Shown here piece after piece: positions 45,903 to 53,745 of a DNA stretch of 64,000 bases (position 1 is the stretch's first letter; every line of letters starts with the position of its first letter). The notes under the pieces were generated by a model. That model worked only from the letters and a program-made list of their open reading frames with translations. It made no database searches and was not told the DNA's origin. Made by a program: the position numbers and the translations under genes. This DNA is from Streptomyces sp. MBT53 (GTDB lineage: Bacteria > Actinomycetota > Actinomycetes > Streptomycetales > Streptomycetaceae), in NCBI RefSeq assembly GCF_016654115.1, contig NZ_JAEQAZ010000008.1, forward strand, positions 62,001-126,000, given 5' to 3'.

Positions 45903-46770
45903 CGTCATGCCCGAGGACCGGATCGCAGCGACCGCGGCCGAGCCCGGCGGCAAGAGCGACCGCGCCCATTCACGCGCGCGTGCCGCCCGTAAACGCAAGC
46001 TCGGTGTCGGGGTGGCGAGAGTGCTGCTCCTGGTCGCCGTTCTCGGTCTGTGGGAGGCGCTCTCCCGGGCCAAGGTCATCGATCCGTTCAACTTCTCGAT
46101 GCCGTCGAAGATCTGGGACCAGATATGGACCTGGGTGGCCCACGGGACCGCTCAGGGCTCCCTCGGCGAGCAGATCTGGTACACGCTCTACGAGGCGCTG
46201 CTCGGCTGGGTCATCGGGGTGATCGCCGGTGTTCTCCTCGGTATCGCGCTCGGGCGGATCACCTTGCTCGCCGAGGTTCTTGGTCCATACATCAAGGTGC
46301 TCAACTCGATCCCCAGGATCGTCCTGGCGCCCATCTTCCTGATCTGGTTCGGCCTCGGCCCCTCCTCCAAGGTCGCCTCCGCCGTCGTGCTCGTCTTCTT
46401 CCCGGTGTTCTTCAACGCCTTCCAGGGCGCACGCGAGGTGGATCGCAATCTGGTGGCAAACGCCCGGATCCTCGGTGCCAGCGACCGCAGGGTGACCCTT
46501 CAGGTCGTCATCCCCTCGGCCACGTCCTGGATCTTCACCAGCCTGCACGTCAGCTTCGGCTTCGCGCTGATCGGCGCCATCGTCGGCGAGTACATCGGCG
46601 CCATCAAAGGCATCGGCCTCCTCGTGCAGCAGTCGCAGAACACCTTCAACGCGGCCGGTGTGTACGCCGCGATGGTCATCCTCGCTGTCGTCGCCCTCGC
46701 CGCGGAGGGGCTGCTGACCTTCGCCGAGCGGCGCATCTTCCGCTGGAAGCCGACCGACTCCGACAGCTGA
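45892..46770 (+). CDS. ABC transporter permease (SsuC/TauC type)
   Basis: 292 residues from the ATG at 45892, overlapping the ATPase gene by 11 bp, with GAGAGAGG upstream. A charged 40-residue N-terminus precedes six membrane segments. The coupling-helix EAA motif is visible around NLVANARILGASDRRVT. Typical BPD permease of the nitrate/sulfonate/taurine class, likely a homodimer. Confidence 0.92.
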   Translation: MSPDVMPEDRIAATAAEPGGKSDRAHSRARAARKRKLGVGVARVLLLVAVLGLWEALSRAKVIDPFNFSMPSKIWDQIWTWVAHGTAQGSLGEQIWYTLYEALLGWVIGVIAGVLLGIALGRITLLAEVLGPYIKVLNSIPRIVLAPIFLIWFGLGPSSKVASAVVLVFFPVFFNAFQGAREVDRNLVANARILGASDRRVTLQVVIPSATSWIFTSLHVSFGFALIGAIVGEYIGAIKGIGLLVQQSQNTFNAAGVYAAMVILAVVALAAEGLLTFAERRIFRWKPTDSDS

Positions 46771-46854
46771 ACCGGCCCGCCGGGCCCCGACGCACCGGCC
46801 CTGGGTCCCCACGCCTTCTTCCCCGCACCGCCTTTCCGCAAGGACGTGAACCGC

Positions 46855-47907
46855 ATGCGCAACACCGCCAGATACACCTCGCTGGCCGCCGCCGGCCTGC
46901 TCGCCCTCACCTCGCTCACCGCCTGTGCCAACGACGCGGCCAGCAGCACCGCCGCCGGCAGCAAGGGCGACGGCAAGGGCGAACAGGTCAAGATCATGGT
47001 CGGTGGCCTGGACAAGGTCATCTACCTGCCCGCGATGCTCTCCCAGCGGCTCGGCTACTTCGACGCCGAGGGCCTCGATGTGGAGATGCTGAGCGAACCC
47101 GCGGGCGTCCAGGCCGAGACCGCGCTGGTCGCCGGGCAGGTCCAGGGGACCGTCGGCTTCTACGACCACACCCTGGACCTGCAGACGAAGGGCAAGTCCG
47201 TCGAGTCCGTCGTGCAGTTCTCGCACGCGCCGGGTGAGGTGGAGATCGTTTCCACCAAGGCGGCGGGCGACGTCACCTCACCGAAGGACTTCAAGGGGAA
47301 GAAGCTCGGTGTCACCAGCCTCGGCTCCTCGACCGACTTCCTCACCAAGTACCTCGCGGTCAAGAACGGGGTGAACGTCAGCGAGTTCACCCCGGTCGCG
47401 GTGGGAGCCGGACCGACGTTCATCGCGGCGCTCCAGAAGGGCGCGATCGACGGCGGCATGACCACCGACCCGACCGTCGCCACCGTCCTGAGCAAGAAGG
47501 CGGGCAAGATCCTCGTCGACATGCGCACCCCCGAGGGCTCGCAGAAGGCGCTCGGCGGGCCGTACCCGTCGTCAAGTCTGTACATGCAGACGGACTGGGT
47601 GAATGCACACAAGGCCACCGTCCAGAAGTTGGTCAATGCATTCGTCAAGACGCTCAAGTGGATGTCCACACACAGCGCCTCCGAGATCGCCGCCAAGATG
47701 CCCGCCGACTACTCGCAGGGCGACAAGGCCCTCTACACGGAGGCCATCAAGAGCACGTTGCCGATGTTCACCGACGACGGCGTAATGCCCGAGAACGGCC
47801 CCGAGACCGTCGAGAAGGTGCTCAAGGCGTTCAACCCGAACATCAAGAACGCCGACGTCGACCTCGGCAAGACCTACACGACGGAGTTCGTCGAGGCCGC
47901 CAAGTGA
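46855..47907 (+). CDS. Substrate-binding lipoprotein, NMT1/SsuA/ThiY-like
   Basis: 350 residues from the ATG at 46855 (AAGGA 10 nt upstream; a GTG at 46846 is too near that site). Signal sequence with lipobox LTAC gives a lipid-anchored extracellular receptor. Two-lobed fold landmarks are GGLDKVIYLPAMLSQRLGYF, KKLGVTSLGSSTDFLTKYLA and GGMTTDPTVATVLSKKAGK. The class binds thiamine pyrimidines, nitrate, taurine or aliphatic sulfonates. It is last in the ATPase-permease-receptor operon and converges on a second CitB-type regulator. Confidence 0.9.
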   Translation: MRNTARYTSLAAAGLLALTSLTACANDAASSTAAGSKGDGKGEQVKIMVGGLDKVIYLPAMLSQRLGYFDAEGLDVEMLSEPAGVQAETALVAGQVQGTVGFYDHTLDLQTKGKSVESVVQFSHAPGEVEIVSTKAAGDVTSPKDFKGKKLGVTSLGSSTDFLTKYLAVKNGVNVSEFTPVAVGAGPTFIAALQKGAIDGGMTTDPTVATVLSKKAGKILVDMRTPEGSQKALGGPYPSSSLYMQTDWVNAHKATVQKLVNAFVKTLKWMSTHSASEIAAKMPADYSQGDKALYTEAIKSTLPMFTDDGVMPENGPETVEKVLKAFNPNIKNADVDLGKTYTTEFVEAAK

Positions 47908-47945
47908 CAGCACGGGACTGTCGTACGACCGCAGCATGAGCGCGT

Positions 47946-48626
47946 TCAGGCGCGGGTCGCCCACACATACCGGTGTTCGGGGCGACCCGCGTCGCCGTAT
48001 TTGAGCGTCAGTCTGGCCCGTCCGGTGCGCTCCAGGAGCTTCAGATAGCGCTGGGCGGTCTGCCGGCTCACCCCGGTGCGGTCGGCGATCTCCTGGGCGG
48101 ACAGGGGGCCTTCGGCGTTCATCAGGGACTGGCGCACGAGTTCCGCGGTGGTGGGGGAGTGTCCTTTGGGCAGTCCGGGCTCCGACGGCGTGGACAGGGC
48201 GCCGAAGATGCGGTCCACCTCGGCCTGTTCGGCCTCGCCGCCGCCGTCGAGGGTGCGGCGCAGTTCGGCGTACGCCTCCAGTTTGGCCCGCAGGCCCGCG
48301 AAGGCGAACGGCTTCACCAGGTACTGCAACGCCCCCTGCCGCATCGCGGCCTGCACGGTCGTCACGTCGCGGGCCGCCGTCACCATGATCACGTCTGTCT
48401 GGTGGCCGCGCCGGCGCATCTCCTGGACCACAGCGAGCCCCGTGTCGTCGGGCAGATAGTGGTCCATGAGGACCAGGTCGAGGCGGGGCAGCGTCTCCAA
48501 CTGGCGGAGCGCGTCGGCCGCGTTGTGGGCCTCGCCGGCCACGTGGAAGCCCGGCACCTTCTCGACGTAGGCGGCGTTGACCCGGGCCACCCGGGTGTCG
48601 TCGTCGACGACCAGGACCTCGATCAT
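47946..48626 (-). CDS. CitB/DcuR-type response regulator, partner of the next kinase
   Basis: 226 residues from the ATG at 48626, behind GAGGAG and overlapping the kinase stop (ATGA). Receiver with Asp55 (LMDHYLP), Lys in YLVKPF; C-terminal HTH LSAQEIADRTGVSRQTAQRYL and ending YGDAGRPEHRY. The near-identical layout to the regulator at 44235-44927 marks the two as paralogues. Translational coupling makes it the cognate partner of the CitA/DcuS-type kinase. Confidence 0.93.
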   Translation of the reverse strand: MIEVLVVDDDTRVARVNAAYVEKVPGFHVAGEAHNAADALRQLETLPRLDLVLMDHYLPDDTGLAVVQEMRRRGHQTDVIMVTAARDVTTVQAAMRQGALQYLVKPFAFAGLRAKLEAYAELRRTLDGGGEAEQAEVDRIFGALSTPSEPGLPKGHSPTTAELVRQSLMNAEGPLSAQEIADRTGVSRQTAQRYLKLLERTGRARLTLKYGDAGRPEHRYVWATRA

Positions 48627-50278
48627 CGTGACTCCTCGTCGGCCGGGGCGAGTACCAGTTCCGGCTCCTGCTCGGTCAGTGCCTCGGGGAGCACGACCGT
48701 GAACTGCGCGCCCCCGCCGTCCGCCTCGCCCACGGTGGCGCTGCCGCCCTGTCGTTCGGCGAATCGGCGCACCAGGGAGAGCCCCAGTCCCCGCTTGCCG
48801 TGCGCCGGTGGCTTCTTGGTGGACCACCCCTCGGTGAAGACCAACTCCCGCTGGTCCGCGGAGATCCCGGGGCCGGTGTCGCGCACCCTGAGCACGATCG
48901 CGCGGCCCTCGGCGCGCAACTCGACCTCCACGCGCGCGTGTGCGGTGCCGGCGACCGCGTCCAGCGCGTTGTCCACCAGGTTTCCCACGACCGTGACCAG
49001 ACTCCTGGGATCGATCACCAGGTCCGGCAGCCGGGTGCGGTCCGCGACCCACAACGCGACCCCGCGTTCGGCCGCGACGGTCGCTTTGCCGACCAGCAGG
49101 GCGGCCAGCAGCGGGTCCTGGATCTTCTCCGTCACCTGCTCGGAGGTGACCCGATGATCGCCGACCACCTCGCCGACGAACTCCGCGGCGTCGTCGTACA
49201 TCTCCAGTTCCAGCAGGCCGAGCAGGGTGTGCATCCGGTTGGCGTGCTCGTGGTCCTGGGCACGCAGGGCGTCGATGAGACCGTGCGTCGAGTCCAACTC
49301 CCGGCCGAGCTGCTCCAGTTCGGTGCGATCGCGCAGGGTGGCCACGGCACCGTCGTCGTCGGTGGGCATGCGGTTGACGATCAGGACCCGCTGGCCGCAC
49401 ACGGTGAGCAGGTCGGTGCCGGTCACCCGGCCGGCCAGTACGTCGGTCGTACGGCCCTCGCCGAGCGCCTCGTCGGGAGACCGGCCGACGGCCTCGTCGC
49501 CGATGCCCAGCAGTCTGCGAGCCTCGTCGTTCAGCAGGCGGATACGGCCGCCGCGGTCGAGCGCCACGACTCCCTCGCGAATACCGTGCAGCATCGCCTC
49601 GCGCTCCGAGAGAAGCGCCGAGATATCGGAGAAGGCCAGGTCACGGGTCTGCCGTTGAACCCTTCGGGAGATCAGCCAGGCGGCCAGCGCGCCGACCGCG
49701 AGGGCACCGCCGGCGTAGGCGAACAACCCGGGGATCGCACTGAGGAGCCGGGCGCGCACGCTGTCGTAGGCGATACCCACCGAGACGGCCCCGATGATCC
49801 GGTGGTCGGCGTCGTACAGGGGCACCTTGCCGCGCGCCGAGCGGCCCAGGGTGCCTTTGTCGATCTCCATGACCTCCTTGCCCGCCAGGGCGTCGCTCGG
49901 GTCGGTGGAGACACGGCGGCCGATCTCCCCGGGCGTGGGATGCGACCAGCGCACCCACTGCCGGTTCATCACCACGATGTACTCGGCCCCGGTGGCGTGC
50001 CGGATCCGTTCGGCCTCCTTCTGCACCGGGCCGTTCCTGGTCGGCGGGGTGTTCTGGACGCCTGCGGCGATCTGCGGGTCCTGCGCCGTGGTCTGGGCGA
50101 TGGCCAGAGCGCGGCGCATCGCCTCGTGGTCCAGCTGTTTGCTCAGCGGTTCCAGGAAGAGTCCGGTCGCGAGCACCGCGACTCCCGCGGCGATCGCGAC
50201 CTGCATCAGCAGAACCTGCGAGAACGCCCGCCGGGGCAGCCCGAGACGTCGGCGGCGCGCGGGAGGAGTGGAACTCAT
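48623..50278 (-). CDS. CitA/DcuS-type sensor histidine kinase
   Basis: 551 residues from the ATG at 50278; the ribosome site is weak. TM1 (about 22-45), a periplasmic-type sensor domain (45-190; GAEYIVVMNRQWVRWSHPTP and IIGAVSVGIAY are typical of the sCache fold that reads small carboxylates), TM2 (about 190-215), then a PAS domain (SEREAMLHGIREGVVALDRG). The SpoOB-like helix has His343 in QDHEHANRMH, and the HATPase core has NLVDNALDAV and GKRGLGLSLVRR. The ligand is unknown. It precedes its regulator in one operon. Confidence 0.92.
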   Translation of the reverse strand: MSSTPPARRRRLGLPRRAFSQVLLMQVAIAAGVAVLATGLFLEPLSKQLDHEAMRRALAIAQTTAQDPQIAAGVQNTPPTRNGPVQKEAERIRHATGAEYIVVMNRQWVRWSHPTPGEIGRRVSTDPSDALAGKEVMEIDKGTLGRSARGKVPLYDADHRIIGAVSVGIAYDSVRARLLSAIPGLFAYAGGALAVGALAAWLISRRVQRQTRDLAFSDISALLSEREAMLHGIREGVVALDRGGRIRLLNDEARRLLGIGDEAVGRSPDEALGEGRTTDVLAGRVTGTDLLTVCGQRVLIVNRMPTDDDGAVATLRDRTELEQLGRELDSTHGLIDALRAQDHEHANRMHTLLGLLELEMYDDAAEFVGEVVGDHRVTSEQVTEKIQDPLLAALLVGKATVAAERGVALWVADRTRLPDLVIDPRSLVTVVGNLVDNALDAVAGTAHARVEVELRAEGRAIVLRVRDTGPGISADQRELVFTEGWSTKKPPAHGKRGLGLSLVRRFAERQGGSATVGEADGGGAQFTVVLPEALTEQEPELVLAPADEESR

Positions 50279-50425
50279 GCCCACGACGGTACGTGGGCGG
50301 ACGGCGGTCGCCCCCAGGGGTGTGGCATGGATCTCGTGGCGAATCCGAGTGTGCGGCTGCATCAGACAGGTGGGATTGCCACGGGAAATGGGTGCGATTT
50401 CCTCAGTCATTTCGTTCTCCGGGGC

Positions 50426-50465
50426 GATGGGCCCGTACGGAGGGACGCCTCCGTACGGGCCCATC
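50426..50465 (-). terminator. Strong hairpin after the secreted-protein gene
   Basis: Perfect 18-bp stem (50426-50443 with 50448-50465) and a 4-nt loop. Outer imperfect arms (around ATTTCGT and GTTCTC) extend it. It separates the secreted-protein genes from the kinase operon. Confidence 0.9.
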
Positions 50466-50511
50466 CGGGTGAGAACGACGAAATTCACTGCACGTCAGCC
50501 GCGAGGAATTT

Positions 50512-50985
50512 CTATCCCTTGGCGAGGATCTTGCCCTTGGGGTTCACCATGATGTAAGTGCCCTTGATCGTTTTGCCGCTGTTGTTCGCGACCCACATCT
50601 CGGTGTAGTAGACCGACTTGTAGGACTTGGCTGCCACCGCCGCCTCGAACGAGCCGTTGCTCTGCTTCTTTCCCCAGGTGTGGGAGTCGGCCCCGGCGTT
50701 GTTCTTGTACGTGATCTCCACATGGGGGTGGCAGCGCGGATCGCTGCCACCGCCGGCGCTGTAGTAGGCGATACCGGAAAGGAACACGTGCTTGCCGTGG
50801 TATCCAGTAAAGTTCGTCGTGTCGGCCTGGATCCAGTTGTAGGTGCATTGGTTGTGGCTACCGCCGGCCACCCGCCCGGAGGTCTGCGGGTAGTGCGGAC
50901 CTTCCGCGAACGCCGCGGTGGCACCGCCGAGCACGACGGCCGCACCGAGGGCCGTGGCCGTGAATCCCCGCTTCTTCCAATTCAT
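50512..50985 (-). CDS. Small secreted protein of unknown function
   Basis: 157 residues from the ATG at 50985 with GGGGGAAAAG upstream. Signal peptide MNWKKRGFTATALGAAVVLG, ending AAFA before EGPHYP. The mature 130 residues contain two cysteines (HNQCTYNW and DPRCHPHV), probably one disulfide, and many Tyr/Asn/Gly, giving a beta-rich look (YKSVYYTEMWVANNSGKTIK). I do not recognise the family. The gene starts 16 bp downstream of a frameshifted secreted-protein gene on the same strand. Its codon use is somewhat less GC-rich than its neighbours', suggesting a lineage-specific insert. Confidence 0.75.
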   Translation of the reverse strand: MNWKKRGFTATALGAAVVLGGATAAFAEGPHYPQTSGRVAGGSHNQCTYNWIQADTTNFTGYHGKHVFLSGIAYYSAGGGSDPRCHPHVEITYKNNAGADSHTWGKKQSNGSFEAAVAAKSYKSVYYTEMWVANNSGKTIKGTYIMVNPKGKILAKG

Positions 50986-51001
50986 GTTCTTTTCCCCCTG
51001 G

Positions 51002-51315
51002 TCAGTTGTGAATGGTCGCGCACACTTTGGTGTTGTTCGGCCATCGTGTGTTCTGGGTGAGCTTCGGGTGGAAGGCGCGGGAGCCACAAGGGCTGAAGGT
51101 CGGCCGGCCGTTCAGACGGTCCCTGAGTGTGGGGGAGTCGGCAAAGGTGTCTGCATAGTTGACGTGCAACCCCTTCCCATGGACGTCGAGCGACACTTTG
51201 TCGTCCTTTTGTGCGCCTCCGCGCCGGCCTGCCCGGCAGATATCACGGCTGCGATTACGGCCGAGGCGGAGCGAAAGTGAAGTTCCCTTGTGCGAACGAC
51301 GTTCAACCTAGCCAT
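51002..51315 (-). pseudogene. Small secreted-protein gene split by a frameshift
   Basis: From the ATG at 51315 one frame reads a credible signal peptide (MARLNVVRTRELHFR, SASAVIAAVISAGQAGAEA) and then loses sense. Another frame, open from about 51230 and with a GTG at 51196, gives a credible mature domain (VSLDVHGKGLHVNYADTFAD to KVCATIHN, two cysteines) ending at 51002. One base lost or gained between roughly 51197 and 51230 would join them into one protein of about 103 residues. Alternatives are a sequencing error, programmed frameshifting, or separate translation from the GTG, which has AAAGGA nearby. No similar protein is known to me. Confidence 0.5.
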
Positions 51316-51398
51316 CGGTGATCGGGTGTTCAATCGACTTGAGCTAGATCTGAGCCCGATGGTCAATTGCCCAGGGAAGTGCCCGGGAGGGGACCGCG

Positions 51399-52337
51399 TC
51401 AGTTCGACAGCGCCGTCGCCAGCTCGCGCACCGCCACCACGTCCATCCGCGCCGGCGCACCGAGAACCGACGCCCCGCAGCTCTCCGGCCGGGGCGGCAG
51501 CGACGCGCCCTGGGCGACGATCACACGCCAGTGGCGTCCGTCGGTGTGCGCGACCGTCACCTCCCAGCGGGGTGCGCCACCGTCCGTCCGTACGACGCTC
51601 AGCGCGTCCGTCGCGTACTCGCGCGTCGCCGTCCGCACGGCCAGCTCCGCCGCCTGTCCGGGCCGCTCCCAGGCCGAACCGCCCCGGCAGCCCTCGACGA
51701 CCACACGGCCCTCCTGGACGCCCTGGAGGATCTCCTTGACGGTGTGGGCCCCGACGCGCCCGTACGCGTAGCCGTACGGCAGGACGAGAACCGTGGGTGA
51801 GAAGCGATGGCCGCCCAGATGGGTGACCTCCCAGGCGCCGTCGACCCCGGAGGCGGCCAGTTCGGCGGCGAGCGGACGGCCCAGGAGCGCGCAGCAGCGG
51901 TCGCGCTTGCCGTTGGTGCAGACGAGCGCGAGCGGATCACCGGTGTGGGCCCGCCCGCCGAGCGCCGAGCCGAACGAGTGCGGGTCGCCCGCGCCGAGGG
52001 CCGCGAAGTCGAGGCCGAGCAGGTCCCGCGGGTCGGTGGTCGTGGCGCTGTGCAGCCACGCGTTTCCGGGAACGGTGTGGGCCGCGTACACCTGGCGTAC
52101 CCGTGACGGCGCCGGGTCGGCGTGCCGCCCGGGGCGCCGGATGAGCGCGATCCGTACGCCCGTGTCCGTCGCCGCCGTTTCCAGGGCACGCCCCAGCGCG
52201 GGGTCCAGGTGGCTCGAAGTGAGCGCTTTGGCACCCCAAGGACCGGGCTGTTCCAGCAGCAGCCACGTCGTCGCCGTGGCCGCGGTTCCGGAAATGGGCT
52301 CGTCGAGGTCCCGAGAGACGGTCGCGCACGTACTCAC
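51399..52337 (-). CDS. Sucrase/ferredoxin-like (thioredoxin-like 2Fe-2S) protein
   Basis: 312 residues from a GTG at 52337. Suc_Fer-like family landmarks are WLLLEQPGPWGAKAL near the start, LVCTNGKRDRCCALLGRPLA (the C...CC cluster-binding motif) and THLGGHRFSPTVLVLPYG. Thioredoxin-like [2Fe-2S] proteins of this kind are often linked to siderophore and iron release in actinobacteria. The promoter carries a textbook iron box over a -10 (TAGGCT) only 7 nt from the GTG, so expression should be leaderless and derepressed in low iron. It may provide reductant for iron release; that role is inference. Confidence 0.88.
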   Translation of the reverse strand: MSTCATVSRDLDEPISGTAATATTWLLLEQPGPWGAKALTSSHLDPALGRALETAATDTGVRIALIRRPGRHADPAPSRVRQVYAAHTVPGNAWLHSATTTDPRDLLGLDFAALGAGDPHSFGSALGGRAHTGDPLALVCTNGKRDRCCALLGRPLAAELAASGVDGAWEVTHLGGHRFSPTVLVLPYGYAYGRVGAHTVKEILQGVQEGRVVVEGCRGGSAWERPGQAAELAVRTATREYATDALSVVRTDGGAPRWEVTVAHTDGRHWRVIVAQGASLPPRPESCGASVLGAPARMDVVAVRELATALSN

Positions 52338-52356
52338 AGAGGTGAGCCTAACCTGA
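52338..52356 (-). promoter_or_regulatory. DmdR/IdeR iron box before the sucrase/ferredoxin-like gene
   Basis: TCAGGTTAGGCTCACCTCT on the minus strand matches the 19-bp IdeR/DmdR consensus TTAGGTTAGGCTAACCTAA at 15 positions. It directly abuts the start codon and covers the presumed -10. Confidence 0.85.
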
Positions 52357-52391
52357 CTTGCCCCGGGGCGACTTCCGGTCGCACTCGTGTC

Positions 52392-53657
52392 CTACTCCGG
52401 TAGTGGTCGAGGCGGTTTCGGGCCGACGTAGTGACCGCTGGGGCGCATCCTCAGCGGGCGCTCGCCGTACTCCTCCAGGGCGTGCGCGATCCACCCCGCG
52501 GTCCGGGCGACCGCGAAGATCGTCTCGCCCGCCGTGGAGGGCATGCCCGAGGAGACGGTGAGAACGGCGAGCGCCAGGTCGACATTGGCGTGCAGCGGGG
52601 TGTGGCGGGCGGTGGTGGCGACGATGTCACGGGCCGCGGCGAGGGCGGGCCCCGCGCCGGGAACGTCCTTCAGGAGGGCGAACAGGGCACGCGCGCGTGG
52701 GTCTTCGCCCGGGTAGAGCCGGTGGCCGAGTCCGGGGATACGGCGGCCGGCCCGCAGTTCGTCGGCGACCACCGGGGCGGCGCTGCCCTGGTCGAGGACG
52801 TCGAGCAGCATCCGGTGCGCCAGACCGCTGGCCGCGCCGTGCAGGGGGCCTTCGAGGACGCCCAGGCCGGAGGAGACGGCCGCGTAGGCGTGCGCGCGGG
52901 CCGAGGCGGCGACCCGCACCGCGAGGGTGGACGCGGCCAGGTCGTGGTCGACGAGCAGGCCAAGTGCCGTGTCCAGAGCGCGCAGTGACGCCTCGTCGGC
53001 AGGCTGGCCGCTCAGCCGCGCCCACAGGCGGTGGGCGAGCGGACCCTCGTCGCGATGGGTGCGCCGCACAGGCGGCAGAGCGGCGACGAGGGTGGGGATG
53101 AGGGTGCGTGCCGTGCCGAGTACGGCGTCCTCGGACAGGTCGAAGCGCAGCGGGTCCGCGGTCGCCGCCGCGATGGCCGCGACCCGCAACCGGTCGGTGG
53201 GGCCCGCGTGTTCGGGCAGCGCGTCGACCGCGCGGCGGGCGACGGCGACCGCCGCCTTGGGCGCGGTGAACGTGATCCCGGGACGCAACTGCCCGGTCCA
53301 CAGCCACTCGGCGATCTCTTCGTAGGAGTGGCGCGCGGTCAGCTCGGTCGCGTCGACGCCCCTGAAGAAGTACCGGTCCTTCTCGATGAGCGTGATCCGG
53401 GTGCGTACGGACAACTCGCCTCCGGAACCCGAACTCCCGTTGCTCTCGCGTCTGTTGCGCCGGGCGAGCGCCTCCACCTCCTTGGCGTCGAAGGTGCTGC
53501 CCCGGCCGCCGGGCTCGCGCCTGCTGCCCAGCTGTCCGCGACTCACGTACGCGTACACGGTCTCGGGCTTCACGCCGAGCAGCTCGGCGGTCTCCTTGGT
53601 GCTCAGCCGTCGCTCGGGGTGACCGGGAGCGGGTTCTTGATCGCGCATGGAGGTCAC
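52392..53657 (-). CDS. HTH domain fused to a citrate-synthase-like domain
   Basis: 421 residues if the GTG at 53657 is used (GAGAAG 8 nt upstream); the ATG at 53648 and the GTG at 53666 are alternatives. Residues about 15-65 are a MerR/excisionase-type HTH (LSTKETAELLGVKPETVYAYVSRGQLG). The rest is a citrate-synthase fold with HSYEEIAEWLWTG, LGVLEGPLHGAA, IPGLGHRLYPGEDPR and HANVDLALAVL, in which the usual catalytic His and Asp positions look occupied. The fusion suggests a regulator sensing citrate-cycle metabolites, or an enzyme that binds DNA. It is divergent from a second citrate synthase across 88 bp with TTGA/TCAA dyads. Confidence 0.85.
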   Translation of the reverse strand: MTSMRDQEPAPGHPERRLSTKETAELLGVKPETVYAYVSRGQLGSRREPGGRGSTFDAKEVEALARRNRRESNGSSGSGGELSVRTRITLIEKDRYFFRGVDATELTARHSYEEIAEWLWTGQLRPGITFTAPKAAVAVARRAVDALPEHAGPTDRLRVAAIAAATADPLRFDLSEDAVLGTARTLIPTLVAALPPVRRTHRDEGPLAHRLWARLSGQPADEASLRALDTALGLLVDHDLAASTLAVRVAASARAHAYAAVSSGLGVLEGPLHGAASGLAHRMLLDVLDQGSAAPVVADELRAGRRIPGLGHRLYPGEDPRARALFALLKDVPGAGPALAAARDIVATTARHTPLHANVDLALAVLTVSSGMPSTAGETIFAVARTAGWIAHALEEYGERPLRMRPSGHYVGPKPPRPLPE

Positions 53658-53676
53658 CGTATCCACTTCTCATTGC

Positions 53677-53730
53677 ATTGATTCAATCAATATTGACAGA
53701 GATCGAGTCAACCATGGACATTGAAATCAA
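53677..53730. promoter_or_regulatory. TTGA/TCAA dyads in the divergent citrate-synthase promoter
   Basis: A perfect palindrome, ATTGATT-C-AATCAAT (53677-53691), is followed by a consensus -35 TTGACA (53693-53698) and by TTGA-AA-TCAA (53721-53730). The region is strikingly AT-rich for this genome. The HTH-citrate-synthase-like protein encoded to the left is the natural candidate to bind here. Confidence 0.65.
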
Positions 53731-53745
53731 GTCCAGGGAGGAAAC

